A DNA stretch of 52,741 nucleotides from Rhodococcus triatomae BKS 15-14 (GTDB lineage Bacteria; Actinomycetota; Actinomycetes; Mycobacteriales; Mycobacteriaceae). Positions 36,047 through 44,808 of this stretch are shown here, in pieces; position 1 is the stretch's first letter, and every line of letters begins with the position of its first letter. The DNA lies in assembly GCA_000341795.1 (NCBI GenBank), contig AODO01000015.1:1-52741 (forward strand), read 5' to 3'. A program made the position numbers and the translations under genes. The notes beneath the pieces are model-generated. The model made no database searches and was not told the origin of the DNA. It saw nothing but the letters and a program-made list of their open reading frames with translations.

Positions 36047-37426
36047 ATGACCCTCGACCACAGCACCGACCGTCCCTCCCCCGACGTCGGTCCGAGCGAC
36101 CCCAACGCCGACCCCACGAAGGCGAAGATGTCGGCGAAAGCCGCCTTCTTCGGCAGCATGCTCGAGTACTACGACTTCTACATCTTCGCGTCGGCGGCGG
36201 CGCTGGTGTTTCCGCACGTCTTCTTCGAGGGCTCGAAAAACCCCGTGCTGCTCTCCCTGGCGACCTTCGGCATCTCGTACATCGCCCGCCCGGTCGGCGC
36301 CGTCGTGCTCGGCCACTTCGGCGACCGTGCCGGCCGCAAGAAGGTGATGATGTTCTGCCTGGTGCTGATGGGCCTGGTCACCTTCCTGATCGGCTGCCTC
36401 CCGTCGTCGGCCGCCGCGGGCGCCGTCGGACCGATCCTGCTGGTCGTGCTCCGTGTGTTCCAGGGCATCTCCGCTGCGGGCGAGCAGTCGGGTGCGGGCT
36501 CGCTCACACTCGAGCACTCCCCCGCCAACCGCCGTGGCTTCTTCTGCAGCTGGACGCTCACCGGAACCCAGGCCGGGTTCATTCTCGCGAGCCTCGCGTT
36601 CATCCCCGTCGCGGCCCTGCCCGACGAGGCCCTCTACTCGTGGGGCTGGCGAGTTCCGTTCTGGTGCAGCCTGATCGTGCTCGTCGTCGCCTACGTCGTG
36701 CGACGCAAGCTCGAGGAGCCCGAGATCTTCGTCGCCACCCAGGAGGCCCTCGCCGAGTCGAAGACGGCCGCACCGCTGCCGGTCGTCGACCTGTTCCGCA
36801 CCCACTGGCGTGACGTCCTTCGCGTCGTCTTCTGCGCCTTCATCGCCGTCGTCAGCACCGTGTTCTCCGTCTTCGGCCTGGCCTACGCCACCACCCCGGA
36901 GATCGGGATGAGCCGCACGACGATGCTGTGGGTCGCGATCGCCGCCAACGCCGTCGCCCTGGTGTCGCAGCCCCTGTTCGGCATCCTGTCGGACCGGATC
37001 GGCCGCAAGCCCGTCTTCATCGGCGGTGCCGTCGGGTCCGCGGCAGGCATCTTCCTCTACTTCGCCGCGATCGGCTCCGGCAACGTGATCGCGATCTTCG
37101 CCGCAGGCATCGCGCTCATGGGCGGCGTCTACGCAGCCACCAATGCCATCTGGCCCGCGTTCTACGCGGAGATGTTCTCCTCCCGCGTCCGGTACTCCGG
37201 CATGGCGATCGGAACCCAGCTCGGCTTCGCCCTCGCCGGTTTCGCGCCCACCATCGCGCAGGCCCTGCGCGGCGACGACGCCCACAACTGGATTCCCGTC
37301 GCGGCGTTCACCGCCGTCTGCGCCCTCATCGCCGCCACGTCCGCGTCCACCTCGCCGGAGAACTCCCGCACACCGCTCGCGGATCTGGACAAGCACGCTC
37401 CGGAACGGACCCTCGCCGGCGTCTGA
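36047..37426 (+). CDS. MFS transporter, metabolite:H+ symporter (MHS) family, probable shikimate/quinate uptake
   Basis: 459 residues with 12 predicted transmembrane helices. The MHS opening SMLEYYDFYIFASAAALVFP is followed by GHFGDRAGRKKVM, the MFS loop 2-3 motif. A second copy in the C-terminal half is GILSDRIGRKPVF. Cytosolic N- and C-termini are polar. The best-known relatives are ShiA (shikimate), PcaT-like and dicarboxylate/osmolyte carriers. Location between the TetR gene and quiC suggests quinate, shikimate or protocatechuate uptake by proton symport. The promoter carries sites for two different regulators. Confidence 0.88.
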   Translation: MTLDHSTDRPSPDVGPSDPNADPTKAKMSAKAAFFGSMLEYYDFYIFASAAALVFPHVFFEGSKNPVLLSLATFGISYIARPVGAVVLGHFGDRAGRKKVMMFCLVLMGLVTFLIGCLPSSAAAGAVGPILLVVLRVFQGISAAGEQSGAGSLTLEHSPANRRGFFCSWTLTGTQAGFILASLAFIPVAALPDEALYSWGWRVPFWCSLIVLVVAYVVRRKLEEPEIFVATQEALAESKTAAPLPVVDLFRTHWRDVLRVVFCAFIAVVSTVFSVFGLAYATTPEIGMSRTTMLWVAIAANAVALVSQPLFGILSDRIGRKPVFIGGAVGSAAGIFLYFAAIGSGNVIAIFAAGIALMGGVYAATNAIWPAFYAEMFSSRVRYSGMAIGTQLGFALAGFAPTIAQALRGDDAHNWIPVAAFTAVCALIAATSASTSPENSRTPLADLDKHAPERTLAGV

Positions 37427-37441
37427 CCGCTCCAACGCAGT

Positions 37442-37472
37442 TGGGCCCCAACCGGACTCCGGTTGGGGCCCA
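37442..37472. terminator. Bidirectional terminator between the transporter gene and quiC
   Basis: TGGGCCCCAACCGG (37442-37455) pairs perfectly with CCGGTTGGGGCCCA (37459-37472) around a 3-nt loop. It lies 15 bases after the transporter stop and 12 bases beyond the convergent quiC stop. Confidence 0.85.
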
Positions 37473-37484
37473 CCTCGTTCCGTG

Positions 37485-39380
37485 TCACATCGCTCGCAGC
37501 TGGGCCGCGAGGCGGACCGCGGCGTTGGCGTCGCCGTAGCCGCGGTAGCCACGGACCCGCTGCACGACCTCGAAGAAGAAGTCGGCGCCGACGGTGGGCG
37601 TGAACAGGTGGAAGAACTCCCCGTCGCCGTCCGTGTCGTAGAGGATTCCCGACTCGGCCATCCGGTCGAGAAGTGCGCGCGGCAGACCGAAGCGCGCGTC
37701 GAGATCGTCGTAGTAGTTGGGCGGAATCGGAAGCGGCTCGAATCCCCTCGCCCGCATCGAGGCGGCCGTGGTGAAGATGTCACTGCAGCCGAAGGCCACG
37801 TGCCCGATCCCACCGCGACGCGCGGCTCCGAGGTGTGACGTCACGGAGCCGGGCACCATGCCCAGCGTCAGACGCAACGGGTCCGCGCCTCCCCCCGGTT
37901 CCTCGAGCGCGCGGTTGCGCAACATGCCCACGGCGTCGGTGACGTCGAGCCCCTCGTGCGGTTCCATCGCGAACACCGAACGCAGCAACAGCATCACGCC
38001 GTCCCAGTTGTCGGACGGGATCGCCAGGCCGACGTGGTCGACGCCGGTGAACAACGGCACGTCGTCCTCCCAGCCACGCCCACTCGGGTACAGCTCGAAC
38101 GCCGCCTCCCATGCCGCCGCGCTGGCCGGACCGCGGACGTCCAGCGACGTCGCGTCGGTGACGTCGAGTCGCACGACGTCCGTGTCCGTTCCACCGTCGG
38201 CACCGGGCATCGCGACGTCGCGGGCACGCACCTCGAGCGCGCGGGCCCGGGCGGCCCACGACTCCGGGTCGGCCGAGCGAACACCGATCTGGGTGAGCAC
38301 GGGCAGGTGCGCGGGCAGGCCCGGCGCTGTCCAGACGGTGCCCGGGCTCGCGTCGACCACGACCGTCACCCCCGCGTGCCGCCACAGCTGGAGGTCGTGG
38401 GCGCCGTGCACCCCGGCCAGCCGGAACCCGAGCCGGCCGAGCACGGTGCGCAGTGCGTCGTCCTTACCGGGGCCCGCCGCGATCCGCAGGGAGACAACAC
38501 CTTCCAACGGCGAGGCGGCCGGGGCTTCGAAGAGTACGGGCGAGGAGTCCGCCGCGACCTGACGCGCCACCTCCCCCTCCAGGTACAGCAGGGAGCGGTG
38601 GGCGTCGGCTGCGGTCCGGCCGGTGTCCGACCCGCGGAACGTGTCGTTGAAGATCTCCAGCGACCAGGGCCCGCGATAGCCTGCCGCCTGGACGTGCGTG
38701 CCGAACGCGGTGAGGTCGAAGTTGCCCTGGCCCGGGAAGTTCCGGTAGTGCCTGCTCCACTGCAGCACGTCCATCGCCATCGCCGGAGCGTCCGCGAGCT
38801 GCAGGAAGAAGATCTTGTCGCCCGGGATGTCCCGGATGCCCGACGGGTCGTCGCCGCGCGAGAGGATGTGGAAGCTGTCGAGACACACACCGAGCGCGGG
38901 ATGGTCGGCGGCGCTCACGAGCTTCCAGGAGTGCCGGTACGTGTTGACGTGCGCGCCCCACGCGAGCGCCTCGTACGCGATCCTCAGACCTCGCCGCTGC
39001 GCCGCGTCGGCGAGGACGGTCAACTGCTCGGTGAGCAGATCGTCGTCGCGCACGGCCTGGGGCAGCGGCGACGAGCACACCAGGAGCGTGTCGCAGCCCA
39101 GCTGCTCCATCACGTCGAACTTGCGTTCCGCGCGAACCAGGTTGCGCGCGAAGGTGTCCGGGTCCACGGAGTCGAGGTCGCGGAACGGCTGGTACAGGTC
39201 GACGGTGAGGCCGAGATCCCGCGCCCGCGCCGCGAGGTCGGGCGCCGAGAGCGGCGAGCCGACGAAGTCGGGTTCGAACACCTCGAACCCGTCGAAGCCT
39301 GCCGCGGCGATCGCGGCCAGCTTCTCGTCGAGCGTGCCGCTCAGCGAGACGGTGGCGATGGACGTGCGCACGCGCTCCAC
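37485..39380 (-). CDS. quiC: 3-dehydroshikimate dehydratase with C-terminal HPPD-like domain
   Basis: 631 residues from a GTG at 39380, 2 bases after the aroQ stop. Residues 1-270 are a xylose-isomerase/AP-endonuclease-2-like TIM barrel: GFDGFEVFEPDFVG, IAYEALAWGAHVNTY (metal-binding Glu), CLDSFHIL, KIFFLQLADAP and WSLEIFND. Residues about 285-631 are a VOC/4-hydroxyphenylpyruvate-dioxygenase-like part: FTGVDHVGLAIP, GGIGHVAFGCSDI and EFFHLFTPTVGADFFFEVVQR. The same fusion is known in QuiC-type dehydratases. The N-terminal domain makes protocatechuate from 3-dehydroshikimate. The role of the C-terminal domain is less clear. Confidence 0.93.
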   Translation of the reverse strand: MERVRTSIATVSLSGTLDEKLAAIAAAGFDGFEVFEPDFVGSPLSAPDLAARARDLGLTVDLYQPFRDLDSVDPDTFARNLVRAERKFDVMEQLGCDTLLVCSSPLPQAVRDDDLLTEQLTVLADAAQRRGLRIAYEALAWGAHVNTYRHSWKLVSAADHPALGVCLDSFHILSRGDDPSGIRDIPGDKIFFLQLADAPAMAMDVLQWSRHYRNFPGQGNFDLTAFGTHVQAAGYRGPWSLEIFNDTFRGSDTGRTAADAHRSLLYLEGEVARQVAADSSPVLFEAPAASPLEGVVSLRIAAGPGKDDALRTVLGRLGFRLAGVHGAHDLQLWRHAGVTVVVDASPGTVWTAPGLPAHLPVLTQIGVRSADPESWAARARALEVRARDVAMPGADGGTDTDVVRLDVTDATSLDVRGPASAAAWEAAFELYPSGRGWEDDVPLFTGVDHVGLAIPSDNWDGVMLLLRSVFAMEPHEGLDVTDAVGMLRNRALEEPGGGADPLRLTLGMVPGSVTSHLGAARRGGIGHVAFGCSDIFTTAASMRARGFEPLPIPPNYYDDLDARFGLPRALLDRMAESGILYDTDGDGEFFHLFTPTVGADFFFEVVQRVRGYRGYGDANAAVRLAAQLRAM

Positions 39381-39382
39381 CG

Positions 39383-39823
39383 TCAGCCCCTGCGGCAGAG
39401 GTACTCGACGGCCAAACCGTAACCGGCGATGCCGAGGCCCGCGATCACGCCGGTCGCGACCGGCGACACGTAGGAGTGTTGACGGAACTCCTCCCGGGCG
39501 TGCACGTTGCTGATGTGCACCTCGACCAGGGGAACCTCGAGCGTCACCAGCGCGTCGCGCAGGGCAACCGAGGTGTGGGTGTACCCGCCGGGATTGATGA
39601 CGACACCGGAGGCCTCCGTGCGTGCCTCGTGCACCCAGTCGATCAGCACGCCCTCGTGATTCGACTGGTGCGCCTGGATGGTGCGCCCGAACCGCCCCGC
39701 GACGTCGTTGCACAGGGCCACCACGTCGTCGAGCGTCTCCCGGCCGTAGACCTCGGGCTGGCGCTGACCCAGCAGATTCAGGTTCGGTCCGTTCAGGACG
39801 TAGATCGGTCCGGGTGTCGCCAC
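39383..39823 (-). CDS. aroQ: Type II 3-dehydroquinate dehydratase
   Basis: 146 residues from a GTG with GGAGG upstream. [17 protein letters not shown] contains the lid Arg and catalytic Tyr26. [23 protein letters not shown] and EVHISN with catalytic His102 complete the dodecameric type II enzyme pattern. In this setting it serves quinate catabolism by dehydrating 3-dehydroquinate to 3-dehydroshikimate, which QuiC then uses. A biosynthetic copy probably exists elsewhere. First gene of the aroQ-quiC unit. A palindromic operator lies just upstream. Confidence 0.95.
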   Translation of the reverse strand: MATPGPIYVLNGPNLNLLGQRQPEVYGRETLDDVVALCNDVAGRFGRTIQAHQSNHEGVLIDWVHEARTEASGVVINPGGYTHTSVALRDALVTLEVPLVEVHISNVHAREEFRQHSYVSPVATGVIAGLGIAGYGLAVEYLCRRG

Positions 39824-39842
39824 GACAGGCCTCCATCGCTAT

Positions 39843-39868
39843 GTACGAAACAGTGAATTAGTTCGTAC
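39843..39868. promoter_or_regulatory. Operator-like palindrome upstream of aroQ-quiC
   Basis: GTACGAA at 39843-39849 and TTCGTAC at 39862-39868 are perfect arms around a 12-bp centre. The interior CAGTGAATTAGTTC matches the aroE/tetR site CAGTGAGTTAGCTC at 12 of 14 bases. It begins right after a minus-strand TATCCT (39870-39875), a plausible -10, so it would cover the transcription start of aroQ-quiC. Confidence 0.6.
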
Positions 39869-39912
39869 CAGGATAGCGCGGGTACCGGCCGTCGCGACCC
39901 GGACACCGACCC

Positions 39913-39962
39913 ACGTACGACGAGGCGCCCCCACCGATCGGTGGGGGCGCCTCGTCGTACGT
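39913..39962. terminator. 50-bp perfect palindrome after clpX
   Basis: The sequence from 39913 to 39962 equals its own reverse complement: arms of 25 bases, outer ACGTACGACGAGG and centre CCACCGATCGGTGG. It begins 5 bases after the clpX stop on the minus strand. It can form a very stable intrinsic terminator in either direction and insulates clpX from the quinate genes. Confidence 0.85.
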
Positions 39963-39967
39963 CGTCG

Positions 39968-41245
39968 TTACGCCGACTTGTCGCGACGCTCCCGCTCCGG
40001 CTTACGCGGAACGATCGTCGGCAGCACGTTGTCGTTGACGGTCTCCGCCGTCACGACCACCTTGGCGACGTCGTCGCGGCTGGGGATGTCGTACATCACC
40101 GGAAGGAGAACCTCTTCCATGATGGCCCGCAGGCCGCGGGCGCCGGTCCCCCGCAGGATCGCCTGGTCGGCGATCGCCTCGAGCGCGTCCGAGCTGAACT
40201 CCAGCTCGACGCCGTCCATCTCGAAGAGCCTCGTGTACTGCTTGACCAGGGCGTTCTTCGGCTCGGACAGGATCTGCACCAGCGAGTCCTTGTCGAGGTT
40301 CGTCACCGATGCGACGACGGGAAGGCGGCCGATGAACTCGGGGATCAGCCCGAACTTGATCAGATCCTCGGGCATGACCTCGGCGAAATGGTCCTGGGTG
40401 TCGATCTCCGCCTTCGAGCGAACCTCGGCGCCGAAGCCGATGCCCCGCTTACCCACGCGGTCGGACACGATCTTCTCGAGTCCCGCGAAGGCGCCGGCCA
40501 CGATGAACAGCACGTTGGTGGTGTCGATCTGGATGAACTCCTGGTGCGGGTGCTTGCGGCCACCCTGCGGCGGCACGCTCGCCTGCGTCCCCTCGAGGAT
40601 CTTCAGCAGCGCCTGCTGAACGCCCTCCCCGGAGACGTCGCGGGTGATCGACGGGTTCTCCGACTTACGGGCGATCTTGTCGACCTCGTCGATGTAGATG
40701 ATGCCGGTCTCGGCCCGCTTCACGTCGTAGTCGGCGGCCTGGATCAGCTTGAGCAGGATGTTCTCGACGTCCTCGCCGACATACCCGGCCTCGGTCAGTG
40801 CGGTTGCGTCGGCGATGGCGAACGGCACGTTCAGCATCTTCGCCAGCGTCTGCGCCAGGTACGTCTTGCCGCAGCCCGTAGGGCCGAGCATCAGGATGTT
40901 CGACTTGGCGAGTTCGACGGTCTCACCACGCACGTCACGGCCCTTGTCACCGGCCTGAATGCGCTTGTAGTGGTTGTAGACCGCCACCGCGAGGGTGCGC
41001 TTCGCGTCGTCCTGGCCGATGACGTAGTTCTCGAGGAAGTCCCGGATCTCCGCAGGCTTCGGCAACTCGTCGAGTTTGACCTCGCTGGACTCGGCGAGCT
41101 CCTCCTCGATGATCTCGTTGCACAGGTCGATGCACTCGTCACAGATGTAGACACCCGGACCCGCGATGAGCTTCTTCACCTGCTTCTGGCTCTTCCCGCA
41201 GAAAGAGCACTTCAGCAGATCTCCCCCGTCACCGATGCGTGCCAT
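39968..41245 (-). CDS. clpX: ATP-dependent Clp protease ATP-binding subunit ClpX
   Basis: 425 residues. The N-terminal zinc-binding domain has Cys13, Cys16, Cys35 and Cys38 in CSFCGKS and YICDECID. Walker A is GPTGCGKT at 121-128 and Walker B lies in [10 protein letters not shown]. The ClpP-docking IGF tripeptide is in [10 protein letters not shown], and sensor 2 is in the [11 protein letters not shown] region. It unfolds tagged proteins and feeds them to ClpP1P2. It is separated from clpP2 by 264 bases with a terminator, so it has its own promoter. Confidence 0.98.
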   Translation of the reverse strand: MARIGDGGDLLKCSFCGKSQKQVKKLIAGPGVYICDECIDLCNEIIEEELAESSEVKLDELPKPAEIRDFLENYVIGQDDAKRTLAVAVYNHYKRIQAGDKGRDVRGETVELAKSNILMLGPTGCGKTYLAQTLAKMLNVPFAIADATALTEAGYVGEDVENILLKLIQAADYDVKRAETGIIYIDEVDKIARKSENPSITRDVSGEGVQQALLKILEGTQASVPPQGGRKHPHQEFIQIDTTNVLFIVAGAFAGLEKIVSDRVGKRGIGFGAEVRSKAEIDTQDHFAEVMPEDLIKFGLIPEFIGRLPVVASVTNLDKDSLVQILSEPKNALVKQYTRLFEMDGVELEFSSDALEAIADQAILRGTGARGLRAIMEEVLLPVMYDIPSRDDVAKVVVTAETVNDNVLPTIVPRKPERERRDKSA

Positions 41246-41470
41246 CTCGTCAGGTCCTACTTCCTTCTCGACTGCACTCGCTGGTTGCGCCTACCGTTCC
41301 GCGGAGTCCTGGCGTCGCGGACGCCGTGCGGTCCCGGCCGTGGACACCGCCCTCATCGGGCGAAACCCCTGACAGTGACCGTACCCGTGTTTCCGGAACG
41401 AGGTCGACTTGTCGACCGTGTTTCGCGGCGCCCCACCCGAACGATGACCGTCCGGGACGGGGGCCGTCGC

Positions 41471-41499
41471 CGCCGTTGTCGCCCGGGGCGACAACGGCG
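41471..41499 (-). terminator. Terminator after clpP2
   Basis: CGCCGTTGTCGCCC at 41471-41484 is the exact complement of the sequence at 41486-41499, leaving a single central base, so in RNA a stem of about 12 bp with a short loop would form. It lies 11 bases beyond the clpP2 stop on the minus strand. Confidence 0.75.
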
Positions 41500-41509
41500 A
41501 CCGACACGA

Positions 41510-42172
41510 CTACTTCTGGGCGGAGAGCTTCCGGTATTCCAGCACGTTGTCGATGATCCCGTAGTCCTTGGCCTCCTCGGCCGTCAGGATCTTGTCACGG
41601 TCGGTGTCCTTGCGGATCACCTCCGGGTCCTTCCCGGTGTGACGGCCGAGGGTGTCCTCCATCAGCCTGCGCATCCGCTCGATCTCGCGGGCCTGGATCT
41701 CCAGATCGGAGACCTGGCCCTGGATGCCACCGGTGGCCGGCTGGTGGATCAGCACGCGGGCGTTCGGCAGCGCCAGTCGCTTGCCCGGGGTACCCGCGGC
41801 GAGCAGGACGGCGGCCGCGGAGGCCGCCTGCCCGAGGCACACGGTGGTGATGTCGGCGCGCACGTACTGCATCGTGTCGTAGATCGCCATCAGCGCGGTG
41901 AACGAACCACCGGGCGAGTTGATGTACATCGTGATGTCACGATCGGGATCCTGCGACTCCAGCACGAGCAGCTGCGCCATCAGGTCGTTCGCCGAGACGT
42001 CGTCGACCTGGTTGCCCAGGAAGATGATTCGCTCCTCGAACAGCTTGTTGTACGGGTCGGAGGTCTTGACGCCGTAGCTGGTCTGCTCGGTGAACTGCGG
42101 CAGGATGTAGCGCGCGTGCGGAGCCGCCGGAGCGGCGCCGGCCAGGCCGCGGGGATCGAAGAGGTTTGCCAT
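41510..42172 (-). CDS. clpP2: ATP-dependent Clp protease proteolytic subunit 2
   Basis: 220 residues from the ATG at 42172 ([10 protein letters not shown]), chosen over an ATG four codons upstream because GGAGAC is well spaced before it. Catalytic Ser118 is in [12 protein letters not shown], His143 is in LIHQP, and INSPGGS is conserved. The N-terminal 20 residues are probably a propeptide. In actinobacteria ClpP2 forms a mixed tetradecamer with ClpP1. It is cotranscribed with clpP1, 43 bases upstream. Confidence 0.96.
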   Translation of the reverse strand: MANLFDPRGLAGAAPAAPHARYILPQFTEQTSYGVKTSDPYNKLFEERIIFLGNQVDDVSANDLMAQLLVLESQDPDRDITMYINSPGGSFTALMAIYDTMQYVRADITTVCLGQAASAAAVLLAAGTPGKRLALPNARVLIHQPATGGIQGQVSDLEIQAREIERMRRLMEDTLGRHTGKDPEVIRKDTDRDKILTAEEAKDYGIIDNVLEYRKLSAQK

Positions 42173-42215
42173 CTGTGTCTCCAAGGTGAGTAGTGGGCGG
42201 TGGGGCGCGACCGGC

Positions 42216-42842
42216 TCAGTTGCCGGCGCCGCCTGCCTGCCGCGCGCGGGAGATGACGTGGTCGACGAAGCCGTACTCCTTGGCCTCGGTCGCGGTGAAC
42301 CAGCGGTCGCGGTCGGAGTCCGCGGTGATCTGCTCGACCGTCTGGCCCGTGTGCTCGGCGATCAGCTCGGCCATCTCGCGCTTGGTGTGCGCGAACTGCT
42401 CGGCCATGATCGCGATGTCGGAAGCGGTGCCACCGATGCCCGCGGACGGCTGGTGCATCATGATCCGCGCGTGCGGGAGTGCGTACCGCTTGCCCGGGGT
42501 GCCCGCGGAGAGCAGGAACTGACCCATCGACGCCGCGAGGCCCATGCCGAAGGTGGCGACGTCGCACTCGGCGAACTGCATGGTGTCGAAGATGGCCATG
42601 CCTGCCGTCACCGAGCCGCCGGGCGAGTTGATGTACAGCGAGATGTCGCGCGTCGGATCCTCGGCCGACAGCAGCAGGATCTGGGCACAGAGCTTGTTGG
42701 CGATGTCGTCGTCGACCTGGGTACCGAGGAAGATGATGCGCTCACGGAGCAGCCGCTCGTACACCGAGTCGCTCAGGTTCAGACCGGACGTGGCCGAAGT
42801 CATGGCGGGGCCCTGCGAAGCCGCCGGGTTGTGTGAAATCAC
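42216..42842 (-). CDS. clpP1: ATP-dependent Clp protease proteolytic subunit 1
   Basis: 208 residues from a GTG at 42842 with GAGAAGG upstream. A shorter start at an ATG 13 codons in (MTSATSG) has a poor RBS. Catalytic Ser105 is in [12 protein letters not shown], His130 is in MMHQP, and INSPGGSV is present. It forms the ClpP1P2 protease used with ClpX and ClpC1. The upstream gap to tig holds a terminator-like hairpin and a ClgR-like box. Confidence 0.96.
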   Translation of the reverse strand: MISHNPAASQGPAMTSATSGLNLSDSVYERLLRERIIFLGTQVDDDIANKLCAQILLLSAEDPTRDISLYINSPGGSVTAGMAIFDTMQFAECDVATFGMGLAASMGQFLLSAGTPGKRYALPHARIMMHQPSAGIGGTASDIAIMAEQFAHTKREMAELIAEHTGQTVEQITADSDRDRWFTATEAKEYGFVDHVISRARQAGGAGN

Positions 42843-42910
42843 GGTACCTGCCTTCTCGATCGCTGAAGTTTCTCGATCACGAATCGTTGGTTCTCGACAC
42901 AGACATTAAC

Positions 42911-42950
42911 GAACAGGGGCGGCCCCGGAGTCCCGGTGCCGCCCCTGTTC
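42911..42950 (-). terminator. Terminator hairpin after tig
   Basis: GAACAGGGGCGGC (42911-42923) pairs with GCCGCCCCTGTTC (42938-42950) around a 14-nt loop. It starts 18 bases after the trigger factor stop and separates tig from the clpP1P2 promoter. Confidence 0.75.
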
Positions 42951-42960
42951 GCTTATGGCG
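42950..42960. promoter_or_regulatory. ClgR-like box upstream of clpP1
   Basis: CGCTTATGGCG fits the CGCYNANRGCG core of ClgR, the actinobacterial activator of clpP1P2 and clpC. It lies 108-118 bases before the clpP1 start, a position usable by an activator, though it overlaps the base of the tig terminator. Confidence 0.5.
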
Positions 42961-42967
42961 TGAAAAC

Positions 42968-44332
42968 TCAGCTCTCGTCGGAGCCCTCGGCCTCGTCGGC
43001 CTCGTCGGGGCTGCCGAACAGCTCCTTGGTGTCGACGGTCGCACCGGAGGTGTCGGTGACCGTGAACTGCTCGACGACACCGGCGAGCGCCTTGCCGCGA
43101 CGGACGTCGGCGAACACCGCACCGAGCTGGCCGGCCTGCTGGATCTGCTGGATGAACTGATCCGGCGACATGCCGTACTGCTGAGCCTGGAACAGGATCC
43201 GCTCGGTCAGCTCCTGCTGGCCGACGCTGGTGCCCGCGTCCTCGGCGATCGCGTCGAGCAGCAGCTGGGTCTTGACCGACTTCTCGGCGGCGTCCTTGGC
43301 GTCCTTGTCGAACTCCTCACGGGAGGAGCCCTGCGCCTCGAGGAGCTCGGCGAGCTTCTCCTCGTCGTGGTCGAGGCCGTGGATGGCGTCGTGCACGGCG
43401 GCGTCGACCTCGGCCTTGACGACGGCCTCGGGCAGCGGAACCTCGACGGTCTCGAGCAGGGTGGCGAGGACCTTGTCGCGGATCTGGCCGGCCTGCTCGA
43501 CCTTCTTCACCCGCTCGACCCGCTCACGCAGGTCCGCGTTCAGCTCGTCGAGCGTGTCGAACTCGCTTGCCATCTGCGCGAACTCGTCGTCGGCCTCGGG
43601 CAGCTCGCGCTTCTTGACGGTGTCGACCTTGACGGTGACGACCGACTCCTTGTCCGCGTGCTCGCCGGCGACCAGCTTGGTGGTGAACTCCTTCGACTCG
43701 CCAGCCTTGAGGCCGACGATGGCCTCGTCGAGGCCCTCGATCAGCTGACCGGAGCCGACCTCGTGGGACAGACCGGTGGTGGACGCCTCGGGAACGTCCT
43801 CACCGTCGACGGTGGCGGAGAGGTCGATGGAGACGAAGTCGCCCTCCTCGACGGCGCGGTCGACCCCGACGAGGGTGCCGAAGCGCTGACGCAGCGACAG
43901 CAGCTGCGCGTCGACGTCCTCGTCGGAGATCTCGATCGGATCGACCTCGACGGACAGGGTCGAGAAGTCCGGCAGGGCGATCTCGGGGCGGATGTCGACC
44001 TCGGCGGTGAAGGCGAGCTCCTCGCCGTCCTCGATCTTGGTGATCTCGATCTCGGGCTGACCGATGACCTTGATCTCACCGGAGACGACGGCCTCCTGGT
44101 AGCGACCGGGCAGTGCGTCGTTGACGACTTGCTCCAGGACGGCACCGCGGCCGACGCGAGCCTCGAGCAGCTTGGCCGGAGCCTTGCCCGGACGGAAGCC
44201 GGGGAGACGGATCTGCTGGGCGAGGGCCTTGTACGCCTTGTCGAAGTCGGGCTTGAGCTCCTCGAAGGGCACCTCGACGTTGATACGGACCCGCGTCGGG
44301 CTCAGCTGCTCGACGGTGCTCTTCACGGACAT
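42968..44332 (-). CDS. tig: Trigger factor
   Basis: 454 residues. The ribosome-binding N-terminal domain contains the GFRPGKAP signature (here [15 protein letters not shown]) near residue 45. The FKBP-type PPIase domain is about 160-245 ([40 protein letters not shown]), and a long helical chaperone domain reaches to about 430. An acidic tail of Glu/Asp/Ser ends the protein. It binds nascent chains at the ribosome exit tunnel. The tig-clpP-clpX order is conserved in bacteria. Confidence 0.97.
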   Translation of the reverse strand: MSVKSTVEQLSPTRVRINVEVPFEELKPDFDKAYKALAQQIRLPGFRPGKAPAKLLEARVGRGAVLEQVVNDALPGRYQEAVVSGEIKVIGQPEIEITKIEDGEELAFTAEVDIRPEIALPDFSTLSVEVDPIEISDEDVDAQLLSLRQRFGTLVGVDRAVEEGDFVSIDLSATVDGEDVPEASTTGLSHEVGSGQLIEGLDEAIVGLKAGESKEFTTKLVAGEHADKESVVTVKVDTVKKRELPEADDEFAQMASEFDTLDELNADLRERVERVKKVEQAGQIRDKVLATLLETVEVPLPEAVVKAEVDAAVHDAIHGLDHDEEKLAELLEAQGSSREEFDKDAKDAAEKSVKTQLLLDAIAEDAGTSVGQQELTERILFQAQQYGMSPDQFIQQIQQAGQLGAVFADVRRGKALAGVVEQFTVTDTSGATVDTKELFGSPDEADEAEGSDES

Positions 44333-44402
44333 GCTCCTTCGTGTGGTCTATCTGGGTCGCGGGCATCTGACTCCCAGATGCCCGCCGTTCTTCGTGTTGT
44401 CC

Positions 44403-44480
<78 letters not shown>

Positions 44481-44633
44481 TCCGTTCGCGTTGCACCGAA
44501 GCACCGTGAGATCCCCACAGTATCGGCACCGGGTGAGAATCCTACGACCACCCGATTGGCGAATCCAAAGCGAGGTTATGTACAGTCTCCAACGCAGACG
44601 GCAGTCATGGCGATCCCATGAGTCGTGTGCACC

Positions 44634-44707
44634 GGGGATGTAGCTCAATGGTAGAGCCCTAGTCTTCCAAACTAGCTACGCGGGTTCGATTCCCGTCATC
44701 CCCTCCA
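44634..44707 (+). tRNA. tRNA-Gly (anticodon TCC), CCA encoded
   Basis: The acceptor GGGGATG pairs with CATCCCC. The D arm is GCTC-AATGGTA-GAGC, the anticodon stem CTAGT/ACTAG encloses CTTCCAA (anticodon TCC), and the T arm is GCGGG-TTCGATT-CCCGT. CCA is encoded at 44705-44707. It is divergent from tRNA-Pro. Confidence 0.97.
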
Positions 44708-44737
44708 CAGGGCGGAAATGCCCGATGAGCAGGTACG

Positions 44738-44770
44738 AAAGCCCGCCACCTCCTCCAGGTGGCGGGCTTT
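44738..44770. terminator. Terminator after tRNA-Gly
   Basis: AAAGCCCGCCACCT (44738-44751) and AGGTGGCGGGCTTT (44757-44770) form a perfect 14-bp stem with a 5-nt loop, ending in TTT on the plus strand and in an equivalent U-rich end on the minus strand. It serves the tRNA and the convergent Lrp-type gene. Confidence 0.88.
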
Positions 44771-44808
44771 CCTCGTTCGGGGCCCGCTCGTTCGCCGTCG
44801 GCGGCCGG

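Noticed and set aside
35951-37813. 620-codon minus-strand frame opposite the MHS transporter
   Set aside because: Glu/Asp/Arg-rich shadow of a membrane protein gene. It spans the terminator and has no recognisable domain.
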